Source: Saprospiraceae bacterium (GTDB lineage Bacteria; Bacteroidota; Bacteroidia; Chitinophagales; Saprospiraceae). Taken from it: a stretch of DNA of 64,000 nt. The notes beneath the pieces are model-generated. The model made no database searches and was not told the DNA's origin. It saw only the letters and a list, made by a program, of their open reading frames with translations. Below are positions 1 through 8,241 of the stretch, in pieces (position 1 is the first letter of the stretch; each line of letters opens with the position of its first letter). The position numbers and the translations under genes were made by a program. The DNA is taken from NCBI GenBank assembly GCA_016717105.1, contig JADKGF010000001.1, positions 62,001 to 126,000 of the forward strand, given 5' to 3'.

Positions 1-311
1 GTCTGATTACCGTTTTGTCTATTTTTATAAGCGAGGTCATGAGTAATGTAGCGCAAGTCATTGTTTTTGCTCCGGTTGTATCATCGATGGCCGATAGTTT
101 ACATATCAATCCACTCCTATTGGGAATTCCTATGACATTGGCAGCAAGTTGTGCCGGTATGTTGCCGATGGGTACACCACCAAATGCGATAGTTTTTGCA
201 AGTAATCACATCAAAATGAAGGATATGATAAAGGTTGGATTTGTGATGAATGTCATCTCGATTATCTTGATTACACTGTTTGTGTGGTATTTTGTACCGT
301 TGGTATTTTGA
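1..311 (+). CDS. SLC13/DASS family sodium-coupled anion transporter, C-terminal fragment
   Basis: The reading frame is open from the left edge, so only the last ~103 residues are present. The fragment carries the C-terminal half of a divalent anion:sodium symporter: a SEVMSN segment followed by hydrophobic stretches, then the family signature PMGTPPNAIVFASN, which in the SLC13 family forms part of the Na+/substrate binding re-entrant loop. It ends with a transmembrane helix and TGA. Likely substrates are dicarboxylates or sulfate; these cannot be separated from this fragment. The TTG at 15 is an internal codon, not a start, because the frame runs on upstream (LITV). The gene converges with the deacetylase gene at 326. 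Confidence 0.85.
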   Translation, partial: LITVLSIFISEVMSNVAQVIVFAPVVSSMADSLHINPLLLGIPMTLAASCAGMLPMGTPPNAIVFASNHIKMKDMIKVGFVMNVISIILITLFVWYFVPLVF

Positions 312-325
312 CTTTAATTAAAAGC

Positions 326-958
326 TTACGCCATTGCGTACTCCAAAACATCAAGATTCTGAGATTTATAACCTTCTTTTGCCAGATGGTTCAAAAATCT
401 TGGTAATACATATTTAAGATTTTTTTCAGCTTTGAGATTATCATGAAATACGATGATAGAACCAGGTACAAAATTGTCCATCACATTGCTCAAGCATTTT
501 TCTTGTGAAATGGTTTGATCAAAATCGCCGCTTAATACATCCCACATGATAATTGACTTTTCAGTTTTGATAACAGCAGACTGATTGGGTTTCATTTTGC
601 CATATGGTGGCCTAAATAAATCTGAAGAAACAATATTGTCGCACTTCTTTATATTTTCAAGGTAAGTATCTAGGTCATTATTCCAACCATTCAGATGATT
701 ATACGTATGATTTCCTACACTGTGACCTTCTGCTATGATTCTTTGATAGATTTCTGGATATTTTCTCACATTATCACCGACACAAAAAAAAGTAGCTTTG
801 AAATCATATTTTTTTAACTCATCCAATACCCAAGGAGTCAATTCTGGAATAGGGCCATCATCAAAAGTAATAAATACTTCTTTTGAATCTGTGTCCAAGC
901 TCCAAACAAAATCAGAAAATATTGTTTTTATTATTGGCGGTGTTTTTACTAAGTACAT
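326..958 (-). CDS. Polysaccharide deacetylase family protein (NodB homology domain)
   Basis: A 210-residue carbohydrate esterase family 4 protein that would remove N- or O-acetyl groups from a polysaccharide such as peptidoglycan or an exopolysaccharide. Motif 1 TFDDGP (residues 31-36, catalytic base and metal Asp), motif 2 GNHTYNH (metal His 84 and 88), motif 3 FRPPYGK, and later WDVLSGDF and VFHDN motifs are all visible, so the enzyme looks complete and metal-dependent. No signal peptide or membrane segment is apparent at the chosen ATG, so its location is unclear. It is divergent from gltX and convergent with the transporter. The exact substrate cannot be inferred. Confidence 0.9.
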   Translation of the reverse strand: MYLVKTPPIIKTIFSDFVWSLDTDSKEVFITFDDGPIPELTPWVLDELKKYDFKATFFCVGDNVRKYPEIYQRIIAEGHSVGNHTYNHLNGWNNDLDTYLENIKKCDNIVSSDLFRPPYGKMKPNQSAVIKTEKSIIMWDVLSGDFDQTISQEKCLSNVMDNFVPGSIIVFHDNLKAEKNLKYVLPRFLNHLAKEGYKSQNLDVLEYAMA

Positions 959-966
959 AATATAAT

Positions 967-998
967 TTTGCTGTTTTCAGCATTTAAAGTTAATTTTG
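967..998 (+). promoter_or_regulatory. Bacteroidota-type promoter for gltX
   Basis: A -33 TTTG (967-970), a 20-base spacer and a -7 TAATTTTG (991-998) match the Bacteroidota consensus (TTTG / TAnnTTTG). Transcription would begin near 1005, leaving a leader of about 125 bases before the gltX ATG at 1132. No convincing terminator or riboswitch structure is visible in that leader. Confidence 0.7.
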
Positions 999-1131
999 CA
1001 GTCTGACCTTCAAAGCAGAAATAGCAAAAAGATGTAAAACAAGGCTGCGTTGTGATATACAACGATGATAAATGCCAAAAAGCGTCTTTTAATTTTCAGA
1101 TTTTGAATATCATTAACAAAAACAAAATAAA

Positions 1132-2637
1132 ATGGATTCAGTGAGAGTAAGATTTGCACCAAGCCCAACAGGCGCATTGCATATTGGTGGTGTTAGGACA
1201 GCATTGTATAATTATCTTTTTGCAAAAAAAAATAACGGTACCTTCATACTTAGAATAGAAGATACAGATCAAGCAAGATACGTCCCAGGTGCTGAAACCT
1301 ATATTATCGAATCGCTCAGATGGTTTGGAATCTTACCGACTGAAGGACCAGAGTTTGGAGGTGAATACGGACCATACCGACAGTCTGAAAGAAAAGATTT
1401 ATACAAAAAATATGTGGACAGACTACTCGAAGATGGCAATGCGTATTATGCATTCGATACAGCCGAAGAACTCGATGTACTGCGCAAAAATGACCCAGAA
1501 TTTAAGTATGATGGCAAATCCAGAATGTCCCTGAAAAATAGTCTTACCTTAAGCAATGATGAAACACAAAAATTGCTCGAAAAAGGAGATCATGTTGCAG
1601 TAAGACTGAAAATTCCAGTAAATGAATCTATCTCTTTTGATGATCAGATCAGAGGTCATGTGACTTTTGACAGCAATGAACTAGATGATAAGGTCATACT
1701 GAAAGGTGACGGTATGCCTACATATCACCTAGCCAATATTGTCGATGACCATCTCATGAAGATCACACACGTCATCAGAGGAGAAGAATGGCTCAGTAGT
1801 ACGCCGCATCACGTACTTATGTATAGATTTTTAGGTTGGGAAGCACCGATATTTGCCCATCTTCCATTGATCCTCAAGCCAACTGGACAGGGCAAACTCA
1901 GCAAGCGCGATGGCGCTAAATTTGGTTTTCCAGTTTTCCCATTATCTTGGGATAGCGATCATGAAGAAGATAATTTTACTGGGTTTCGTGAAGATGGGTA
2001 TTTGGCAGATGGTTTATTAAATTTCTTAGCATTATTGGGCTGGAGCCCAGGAAATGATCAGGAAATCATCAGCCTAGAAGATATGTGTAAGGTATTCAGC
2101 TTGGATAAAATCGTAAAATCAGGTGCGAGATTTGATATTGATAAAGCCCTATGGTTCAATCAACAATATATCATCCACGCCGATGATCTCAGATTGGCTT
2201 ATTTGATTCAGGATCGAGCTATCGAAGCGGGATATCATGTATCTACAGAATATCTGGCTGAAGTCTGTGGTCTAATGAAGGAGCGCGTCCACAAGACACA
2301 TGAAATTATCACCAATGCGCGATTCTTTTTTGAGGCGCCACATGTATATGATGATGAATCCATAAAGAAGAAATACCGTCAGGACCAAAAACATCATTTG
2401 TTGGCTATTGCTAATATTTTGAAAAATGTCAATGAAGATGGGATAGAAACCGGCATCAAAGACTATATACAAGGACAAGGTCTGAAATTGGGTGAATATA
2501 TGCCATTGATCAGAATTGGTGTTTGCGGTACGATGCAAGGACCGGATTTAATGAAAACTATTCATCTGATCACCGCAAATGAAGCTGGAAATAGGCTGGA
2601 ACATGCGGTATCACATTTTGATAAATTAACACAATAA
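1132..2637 (+). CDS. gltX: Glutamate--tRNA ligase
   Basis: A class I aminoacyl-tRNA synthetase of 501 residues that charges tRNA-Glu in the cytoplasm. The HIGH-type motif is HIGG (17-20) inside PSPTGALHIGGVRTALYNYL, followed by RIEDTD. The KMSKS-type loop reads GKLSKRDG near residue 255. The C-terminal anticodon-binding helical domain is present and the length is normal for the family. It has its own promoter (967-998) and is followed by a convergent DUF4199 gene. Whether the enzyme is discriminating or also charges tRNA-Gln cannot be told from what is visible; no gatCAB genes are in the window. Confidence 0.97.
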   Translation: MDSVRVRFAPSPTGALHIGGVRTALYNYLFAKKNNGTFILRIEDTDQARYVPGAETYIIESLRWFGILPTEGPEFGGEYGPYRQSERKDLYKKYVDRLLEDGNAYYAFDTAEELDVLRKNDPEFKYDGKSRMSLKNSLTLSNDETQKLLEKGDHVAVRLKIPVNESISFDDQIRGHVTFDSNELDDKVILKGDGMPTYHLANIVDDHLMKITHVIRGEEWLSSTPHHVLMYRFLGWEAPIFAHLPLILKPTGQGKLSKRDGAKFGFPVFPLSWDSDHEEDNFTGFREDGYLADGLLNFLALLGWSPGNDQEIISLEDMCKVFSLDKIVKSGARFDIDKALWFNQQYIIHADDLRLAYLIQDRAIEAGYHVSTEYLAEVCGLMKERVHKTHEIITNARFFFEAPHVYDDESIKKKYRQDQKHHLLAIANILKNVNEDGIETGIKDYIQGQGLKLGEYMPLIRIGVCGTMQGPDLMKTIHLITANEAGNRLEHAVSHFDKLTQ

Positions 2638-2670
2638 TTAAAACATCATATTGCGTAAAACAATGCAACA

Positions 2671-3192
2671 TTAAGCAAATTTTTCATCCTTTTTTATAAA
2701 AATAGAGACGATAGCAGCGACAATCAAAACAAAAATTGATGACTGGAAAATGCCTAATAATTGTCTAGTTGGAGTAAAGCCGTTTACTGATTCTTCTTCG
2801 GCTTTTTCCATCGCTTCAGCTAATTTATCCTCAGGCATACCTACAGCCTCCATCATAGATCTTGCTGCATCCATACCCATTTCTGTCAATTTCTCAACCA
2901 AGGATGGGTCAATCAAGTTCACCAAAATAATAGTAAATAACGTAGAAATTACAACACCAACTAAACCAGTCAAGAAAGTAGTTTTGAGCGCTTCGCCATA
3001 AGGAAGAATATCATTATTTTCTTGCCGTTGGGCTCGACCCACTATTACTAAAATCACTATCATAATTATAAAGCTAATTATAGACATTGTACCCAAGCCC
3101 ATTGATACTACATAATAATTGACTAAAGAAAATACAATAGATACTAATCCATAAATAATTCCATACCTAAGCCAAAGTGGGTTGATGTTCAT
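2671..3192 (-). CDS. DUF4199 domain membrane protein
   Basis: A 173-residue inner-membrane protein. Two hydrophobic helices lie near the N terminus, a third around residues 70-95, then a charged amphipathic segment rich in Glu, Met and Ala (about 100-140), and a last helix before a short KKDEKF tail. This layout fits the DUF4199 family common in Bacteroidota, whose function is unknown. The gene starts 10 bases after the upstream membrane-protein gene on the same strand, so it is probably the last gene of a nadB transcript. Confidence 0.75.
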   Translation of the reverse strand: MNINPLWLRYGIIYGLVSIVFSLVNYYVVSMGLGTMSIISFIIMIVILVIVGRAQRQENNDILPYGEALKTTFLTGLVGVVISTLFTIILVNLIDPSLVEKLTEMGMDAARSMMEAVGMPEDKLAEAMEKAEEESVNGFTPTRQLLGIFQSSIFVLIVAAIVSIFIKKDEKFA

Positions 3193-3202
3193 ATTGTTTG
3201 AT

Positions 3203-4756
3203 TTAATGTTTGTTGATCGGTAAAATTAATGAATCTTTTTCGATTTCATCATCTTTCTCTACTACATTTCTTATAAATTTGACAAAATGTATACCTGTGG
3301 ATAACGTATCAGTATCAAAAAAACATTTCAGACCTTGCTCCTTAAAATGCGGATGTGTATAATAAAAACATTGATTCAATTCCACTCTAGCGTCGTCAAT
3401 GTACAAGCTTATATTTTCAAGATACTTTTTCTGAATGTTTTGCAAATGAATATCTGTGGCCGTATTTATCTTTTCTTCCCAAAATCTAGTCCTTTGAGCA
3501 ATAAGTTTATTTAAGCTATCAATTTTAGCTTCATTATTTACGTCTTTTTCCTTTTTGAGTTGCTTTCGTTCATTGATCAAAGTACTCAGTTCTTTTTCTT
3601 TGGCAGATTTTGTCGCAAGTACAGTTTTGTCTTCTATTTTTTCTCGATTAAACCACCAGCGCATTGACAACCCTGAATTTTTGAATGGCGAAATCGTTGT
3701 ATCCATTTCCACCAATTTGACCATATTTTTATCCAATCGGATGAAGATTGCGCTATTATTCCCAATAATATTAAATTCCTGAAGTGAAACTATTTTTAAT
3801 AGCTGTTTATTTATCTTTCTTTCTTCATTAGGAAATTCTTGCAATTTTATATTTCTTAAATCATCATAATAATAGTCATTGATAGTAAGGCCCTTTGATT
3901 GCAGCATTTTTTGATCTGGCAAATAAGGATTTGGGTTGTTTTCGAGCAAATTGTAGCCGCCCATGACAATAAAAATGTAAGGTACTGAGAAGTAAAATAG
4001 CTTGCGTGTGTATGAATTGTCTATAAAATTGTAAAGCAGCGGCCTATATAAAAATGACAAAGTAATAAAACTGATAAATCGGTAGATGTAAAAATAAACT
4101 GTTGATACACGCTTATCTTTAATCTTTTTTAATGCACCTAATGAGATCAAATCTATAAAAACAATTACTCCCAAAAGAAGGAAAAATAATGCTAAAAGCC
4201 CGCCAACAGCTATGGCATCTTGCGAATTGGGAAATAGTTTTTCAAATAAGACAACAAGAAAAATCAACTCAAACATAAAAATGAAGAGCGACAAACAAAA
4301 TAGGAAAAGAAGGAATGTATATGCAAAAAGTACGCTACAAAGCTTCTCTAATCTCTCGATGAAATTATCATAACTACCTACTTTATATTTTAGAAAATTG
4401 GTAAATCTATCAGCATATTTCATATTATCATAATCGATCTCGCTAGATACATACCTCAGCCCAATCGTCCCAATCCAAAGTCCACGCAAAATAACATGAA
4501 CAATAAGATTTATAAAGAATATGAGCCATCCAGTCTTAAATACATAAGTCAACATGCCTACAAGGAGGCCTAACTCAGAATAAAACTCATTGTACCTATA
4601 AAATTGAAAATCTGCAATAATTGTCCTAGTAGAATAGATACCTACTATCGCAAATCCAGAAATCAACAACTCAAGTTGCCATGATTCTTGCTGCAATTTT
4701 TCTAACCATTCTGTAAAAAAAGTTTGATTTTCCTTTCCATTTCCTTTATTTTCCAT
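3203..4756 (-). CDS. Uncharacterised polytopic membrane protein with coiled-coil C-terminal half
   Basis: I do not recognise this 517-residue protein. The N-terminal half has about six to eight hydrophobic segments (roughly residues 28-50, 62-95, 140-180, 185-210, 220-265) with an aromatic-rich, Tyr/Phe-heavy composition. After about residue 280 it is soluble and contains a Lys/Glu-rich coiled-coil stretch (about 375-425), then a segment with Cys and His residues (QCFYYTHPHF). No catalytic motif is obvious. It sits 18 bases downstream of nadB and 10 bases upstream of a DUF4199 gene, all leftward, so it is probably co-transcribed. The context does not suggest a function. Confidence 0.7.
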   Translation of the reverse strand: MENKGNGKENQTFFTEWLEKLQQESWQLELLISGFAIVGIYSTRTIIADFQFYRYNEFYSELGLLVGMLTYVFKTGWLIFFINLIVHVILRGLWIGTIGLRYVSSEIDYDNMKYADRFTNFLKYKVGSYDNFIERLEKLCSVLFAYTFLLFLFCLSLFIFMFELIFLVVLFEKLFPNSQDAIAVGGLLALFFLLLGVIVFIDLISLGALKKIKDKRVSTVYFYIYRFISFITLSFLYRPLLYNFIDNSYTRKLFYFSVPYIFIVMGGYNLLENNPNPYLPDQKMLQSKGLTINDYYYDDLRNIKLQEFPNEERKINKQLLKIVSLQEFNIIGNNSAIFIRLDKNMVKLVEMDTTISPFKNSGLSMRWWFNREKIEDKTVLATKSAKEKELSTLINERKQLKKEKDVNNEAKIDSLNKLIAQRTRFWEEKINTATDIHLQNIQKKYLENISLYIDDARVELNQCFYYTHPHFKEQGLKCFFDTDTLSTGIHFVKFIRNVVEKDDEIEKDSLILPINKH

Positions 4757-4774
4757 GGTAACCTAGATATTAAT

Positions 4775-6376
4775 TTACAAGTAAGTGGTTTCGGTATAAT
4801 TGAATTGGTTTGGATGATCTGTGTTATAATGCAATCCTCTGCTTTCTTTGCGCATTTGGGCAGCTTTAGTGATCAGGTATGCGATGGTGATAAGATTTCG
4901 CAATTCACAAAGTTGTGGTGATATGATGGTATTCAAATAAAGCGACTCTGTCTCTGTGTATAGCAAATGTAGGCGATCCAAAGCCCTTTTAAGACGCACA
5001 TCGGTCCGTACAATACCTACATAACTACTCATGATCTCCTTCAATTCTTTCAAACTCTGGGTCAATAACACCATTTCTTTCGGTTCGGTCGTTCCTTCGG
5101 CATCCCATTCGGGGATATTGGTCTCAAGACTCGTTTTGTCTATATTTTCTATAATATCCAGATGAATTCTATCTGCAAAGACTAATCCTTCTAGCAGTGA
5201 GTTGGAAGCAAGTCGATTGGCACCATGTAGTCCAGAACACGTACATTCACCAGCTGCATATAATCTCGAAATACTTGTCCTGCCCATCTCGTCCGTAAGG
5301 ATACCACCACAAGTATAGTGACAAGCTGGCACCACGGGAATAAAATCTTTTGCTGGATCTATACCCAAGCTCTTACATTTATCCGTAATATTGGGAAAAT
5401 GATTGTAAAAAGCTTCTTGGTCCAGATGCGTACAGTCCAGATATTCGTATTCGTCACCTCGGATTTTCATTTCATTATCTATCGCTCTCGCTACAATATC
5501 TCTAGGCGCAAGTGATAATCTTTCGTCATACTTGTCCATAAATTCTTTACCATCAGTAGTACGAAGTACACCACCGAATCCTCTTACCGCTTCTGATACT
5601 AGAAAAGCTGGATTCTCACCTGCTGGATTGAAGAGTGATGTAGGATGAAACTGCATAAATTCCATATTGGCGACTCTTCCTTTTGCACGATATACCATGG
5701 CAATACCATCACCTGTAGCTATCACAGGATTGGTGGTACTTTTATATACCTGACCAGCGCCACCAGTAGCCAAAACCGTATTTCGCGCAAGTATTGTCTC
5801 TATTTCTTTGCTATTTTTATTGAAAACATATGCACCATAACACGCTATATCTGGCGTAAGTCTAGTCACATTTCGACCCAAATGGTGCTGCGTGATAATA
5901 TCGATCGCAAAATAATGTTCATGAAACTCGATATTGGGATATTCGCGCGCTTTTTCATTTAATGTCCGTTGTATTTCCCATCCAGTTATATCCTTATAGT
6001 GTAAAATCCGATTTTCAGAATGTCCACCTTCACGACCTAGATCATAATCACCTTTTTTATTTTTGTCAAATCGTGCGCCCCATTCTATGATCTCCTTGAC
6101 ACGTTCTGGGCCTTCTTTTACTACGATTTCCACAATTTTGGGATCACAAATACCGTCTCCGGCATCAAGCGTATCCGCTATATGTTTGTTATAATGGTCA
6201 ATATTATTGTCCCAAACAGCTGCTACGCCACCTTGTGCATAACTGGTATTGGACTCCTTTTGATGGGTTTTGGTTAGGACCATGATCTTGAGATCCGGTC
6301 TTTTTTGCGCCATGCAGATAGCAAATGAATATCCTGCGACACCTGCACCTATGACTAAAATATCTGTCTGTATCAC
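4775..6376 (-). CDS. nadB: L-aspartate oxidase
   Basis: An FAD flavoprotein that oxidises L-aspartate to iminoaspartate, the first step of bacterial NAD synthesis. The dinucleotide fold TDILVIGAGVAGYSFA is at the very N terminus, with the GGAGQVY, REGGHSENR and ACHYTCGG motifs of the succinate dehydrogenase/aspartate oxidase family and HGANRLASNSLLEGLVF near the C terminus. No ATG precedes the FAD motif in frame. The longer frame to a TTG at 6406 is unlikely because that TTG lies inside a -7 promoter element (6404-6411). I therefore choose GTG at 6374-6376, giving MIQTDILVIGAG. nadA and nadC are not in the window. Confidence 0.92.
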   Translation of the reverse strand: MIQTDILVIGAGVAGYSFAICMAQKRPDLKIMVLTKTHQKESNTSYAQGGVAAVWDNNIDHYNKHIADTLDAGDGICDPKIVEIVVKEGPERVKEIIEWGARFDKNKKGDYDLGREGGHSENRILHYKDITGWEIQRTLNEKAREYPNIEFHEHYFAIDIITQHHLGRNVTRLTPDIACYGAYVFNKNSKEIETILARNTVLATGGAGQVYKSTTNPVIATGDGIAMVYRAKGRVANMEFMQFHPTSLFNPAGENPAFLVSEAVRGFGGVLRTTDGKEFMDKYDERLSLAPRDIVARAIDNEMKIRGDEYEYLDCTHLDQEAFYNHFPNITDKCKSLGIDPAKDFIPVVPACHYTCGGILTDEMGRTSISRLYAAGECTCSGLHGANRLASNSLLEGLVFADRIHLDIIENIDKTSLETNIPEWDAEGTTEPKEMVLLTQSLKELKEIMSSYVGIVRTDVRLKRALDRLHLLYTETESLYLNTIISPQLCELRNLITIAYLITKAAQMRKESRGLHYNTDHPNQFNYTETTYL

Positions 6377-6403
6377 GATTATTTTATTAGATCCTAAATG
6401 GTA

Positions 6404-6411
6404 CAAAGGTA
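6404..6411 (-). promoter_or_regulatory. Promoter -7 element for nadB
   Basis: On the minus strand the sequence reads TACCTTTG, matching TAnnTTTG. A weak TTTCG-like -33 lies about 20 bases upstream. The element overlaps the TTG that would otherwise be called as the nadB start and places transcription initiation close to 6397, so translation most likely begins at the GTG at 6374-6376. Confidence 0.55.
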
Positions 6412-6572
6412 AATTAAAATGGGATATTAAACGAAAGGGAAGTTAAAAATCAGTTGATGGGAAACGGGTTGATAAGGTAAATTTTTTAATTTTTAATATT
6501 ATCTACGATTTCAAATATTCTAAATGCCGCTTAATAATATCTGCTAGGACATAGGATGTTACAAAATTTAGT

Positions 6573-6580
6573 TAATTTTG
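6573..6580 (+). promoter_or_regulatory. Promoter -7 element for the PAP2/CPBP/epimerase operon
   Basis: TAATTTTG matches TAnnTTTG, 31 bases before the ATG at 6611. No clear -33 TTTG is visible at the right distance. It is divergent from the nadB promoter in the same 200-base intergenic region. Confidence 0.55.
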
Positions 6581-6610
6581 CGCCCTCTTTAAAAATAATT
6601 ATTATTTGCA

Positions 6611-7519
6611 ATGCATCCTAGAGTAAAGGCAAGCATGTTTAGTTTGATAGACCTTTTGAATATGGGTTTTCTTGCCGTATTGATTGGATTTTTGATTACT
6701 ACCCACGATTACAACCCATATACCGATAAGCTCTATGCACTGTATGGAATTGTATTAATTTTTATTGTTGCCTTAGCTTACTTCAGAAATATAAACAAGC
6801 ATATAAAATATAATTTGTTTTATCTTCTGTCTGCTGTAGTCATATTTATCGTACTGTACGAATCTATTTCCGGACTTTTGCCGATATTTGTTGGAGACAT
6901 CCGATATGACGCTTGGATAGATAGTTTGGACAAACAAGTTTTTGGCATATCGCCTACAGTCTGGATGCAGCGACTCATTTTTCCATTGTTGACAGAAGTG
7001 CTTTACTTGCTTTATTTTATTTATTTTTTGATGCCGGTAATTTTGATCATTTTGCTTTATAGGAATAAGGAATACCGTGAAGTAGAAGTATCGCTTTTTA
7101 CCTTATTTATCAATTATTATGGTGCGTACATTGCTTATTTTTTTGTTCCTGTCGAAGGCCCAAGATATTATTTGGCAAATGAACATACAGTATCTTTAGA
7201 TGGCTTGTTTTTGGCTGAGCCGCTCAGGGATTTTATCAATAAGTGCGAACCTAGCACACTTGATTGTTTTCCGAGCCTGCACACGTCGATATTGATCGTA
7301 ATTACCTTTCTTGCATCTCGCTATTATCGGAAGATATTCAAGTCTTATGTCGTATTGAGTATTATTATTATTTTCTCTTTGGTATATCTACGGTATCATT
7401 ATATCTTGGACATCCTTTCTGGGGCAATTTGGGCATTAATATCAGTCTATCTGGGTACTTATTTATATGAAAAATATTCTTCCCGGTTCAATAGCCATTT
7501 AGTTGATGAAGCATTATGA
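6611..7519 (+). CDS. PAP2 superfamily membrane phosphatase/phosphotransferase (Aur1-like)
   Basis: A 302-residue integral membrane protein with about eight helices. It carries the PAP2 acid phosphatase motifs: GPRYYL, then CFPSLHTS around residues 218-225 (catalytic His in the second motif), then RYHYILDILSG from about residue 260 (third motif Arg, His, Asp). The spacing resembles phosphatase/inositol-phosphoceramide-synthase-type (Aur1/Ipt1) proteins, which move phospho head groups on lipids in the inner membrane. It is the first gene of a three-gene rightward operon and its TGA overlaps the next ATG (ATGA at 7516-7519). An ordinary lipid phosphatase is an equally possible role. Confidence 0.8.
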   Translation: MHPRVKASMFSLIDLLNMGFLAVLIGFLITTHDYNPYTDKLYALYGIVLIFIVALAYFRNINKHIKYNLFYLLSAVVIFIVLYESISGLLPIFVGDIRYDAWIDSLDKQVFGISPTVWMQRLIFPLLTEVLYLLYFIYFLMPVILIILLYRNKEYREVEVSLFTLFINYYGAYIAYFFVPVEGPRYYLANEHTVSLDGLFLAEPLRDFINKCEPSTLDCFPSLHTSILIVITFLASRYYRKIFKSYVVLSIIIIFSLVYLRYHYILDILSGAIWALISVYLGTYLYEKYSSRFNSHLVDEAL

Positions 7520-8241
7520 AGCAAAAAATACAAGACATATTGCAATTCAAGGTAGGAGACCTTCATTTTTATTTCCTACTGATCTCCGCTCCAATATTGA
7601 TCACATTATACCGATATTTCAGCCAATCAAGTCATTTTTTAAAACTGTTTCCGTCTTTATCACAGAATGAGCTTGGCAATATTATTTCTTATGAACTCCA
7701 ATTTGTCGGATTCTTCATTTTGATGTTTGTTCTCCCGATGCTCCATATCTTGTTATTGTGGGAAAAGCCTTTGTCTGAGTTTGGTTTTGGATTGGGAGAT
7801 ACCCGTTATGGTGTTAAATTTTTAGTGTTAAGTCTTTTGTTTTTGGTAGTTCCATTTGCTTTTTGTGGGTCATTTGATCCAAACGTAACATCTGAATATC
7901 CATTGGCGAAGGCATTGATTCAACATAAAAACCAATTACCAGTCTATCACTTATTTTATACCGTTTTCTATTATATCGCTTGGGAGTTTTATTTTAGAGG
8001 ATATCTTCTTTTTGGCCTGAAAGAACGTTATGGAGTAATGGAAGCCATCTTAATCCAAACGATATCTTCGTGTCTGATCCATATAGACAAACCATTTGCA
8101 GAGATCATCCTATCTATTCCGGTAGGTATTTTCTTAGGTTTTGTTGCATTGCGTTGTAGATCATTTTGGTATGTATTTTTGGTACATGCATCTTTGGGTG
8201 TATTGACAGATATTTTCATCATATATTTACATAACCGATGA
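7516..8241 (+). CDS. CPBP family intramembrane protease-like protein
   Basis: A 241-residue membrane protein with about seven helices. The CPBP (Rce1/Abi) family motif appears as AWEFYFRGYLLFG. The usual EExxxR begins with two Glu residues; here the first is Trp, leaving WEFYFR. The second motif His (CLIHIDKP) and the last motif His/Asp (VHASLGVLTD) are present. The missing Glu may alter or abolish peptidase activity. It is translationally coupled on both sides (ATGA overlaps at 7516 and 8238), which suggests a job with the PAP2 enzyme and the epimerase. The substrate is unknown. Confidence 0.78.
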   Translation: MKQKIQDILQFKVGDLHFYFLLISAPILITLYRYFSQSSHFLKLFPSLSQNELGNIISYELQFVGFFILMFVLPMLHILLLWEKPLSEFGFGLGDTRYGVKFLVLSLLFLVVPFAFCGSFDPNVTSEYPLAKALIQHKNQLPVYHLFYTVFYYIAWEFYFRGYLLFGLKERYGVMEAILIQTISSCLIHIDKPFAEIILSIPVGIFLGFVALRCRSFWYVFLVHASLGVLTDIFIIYLHNR

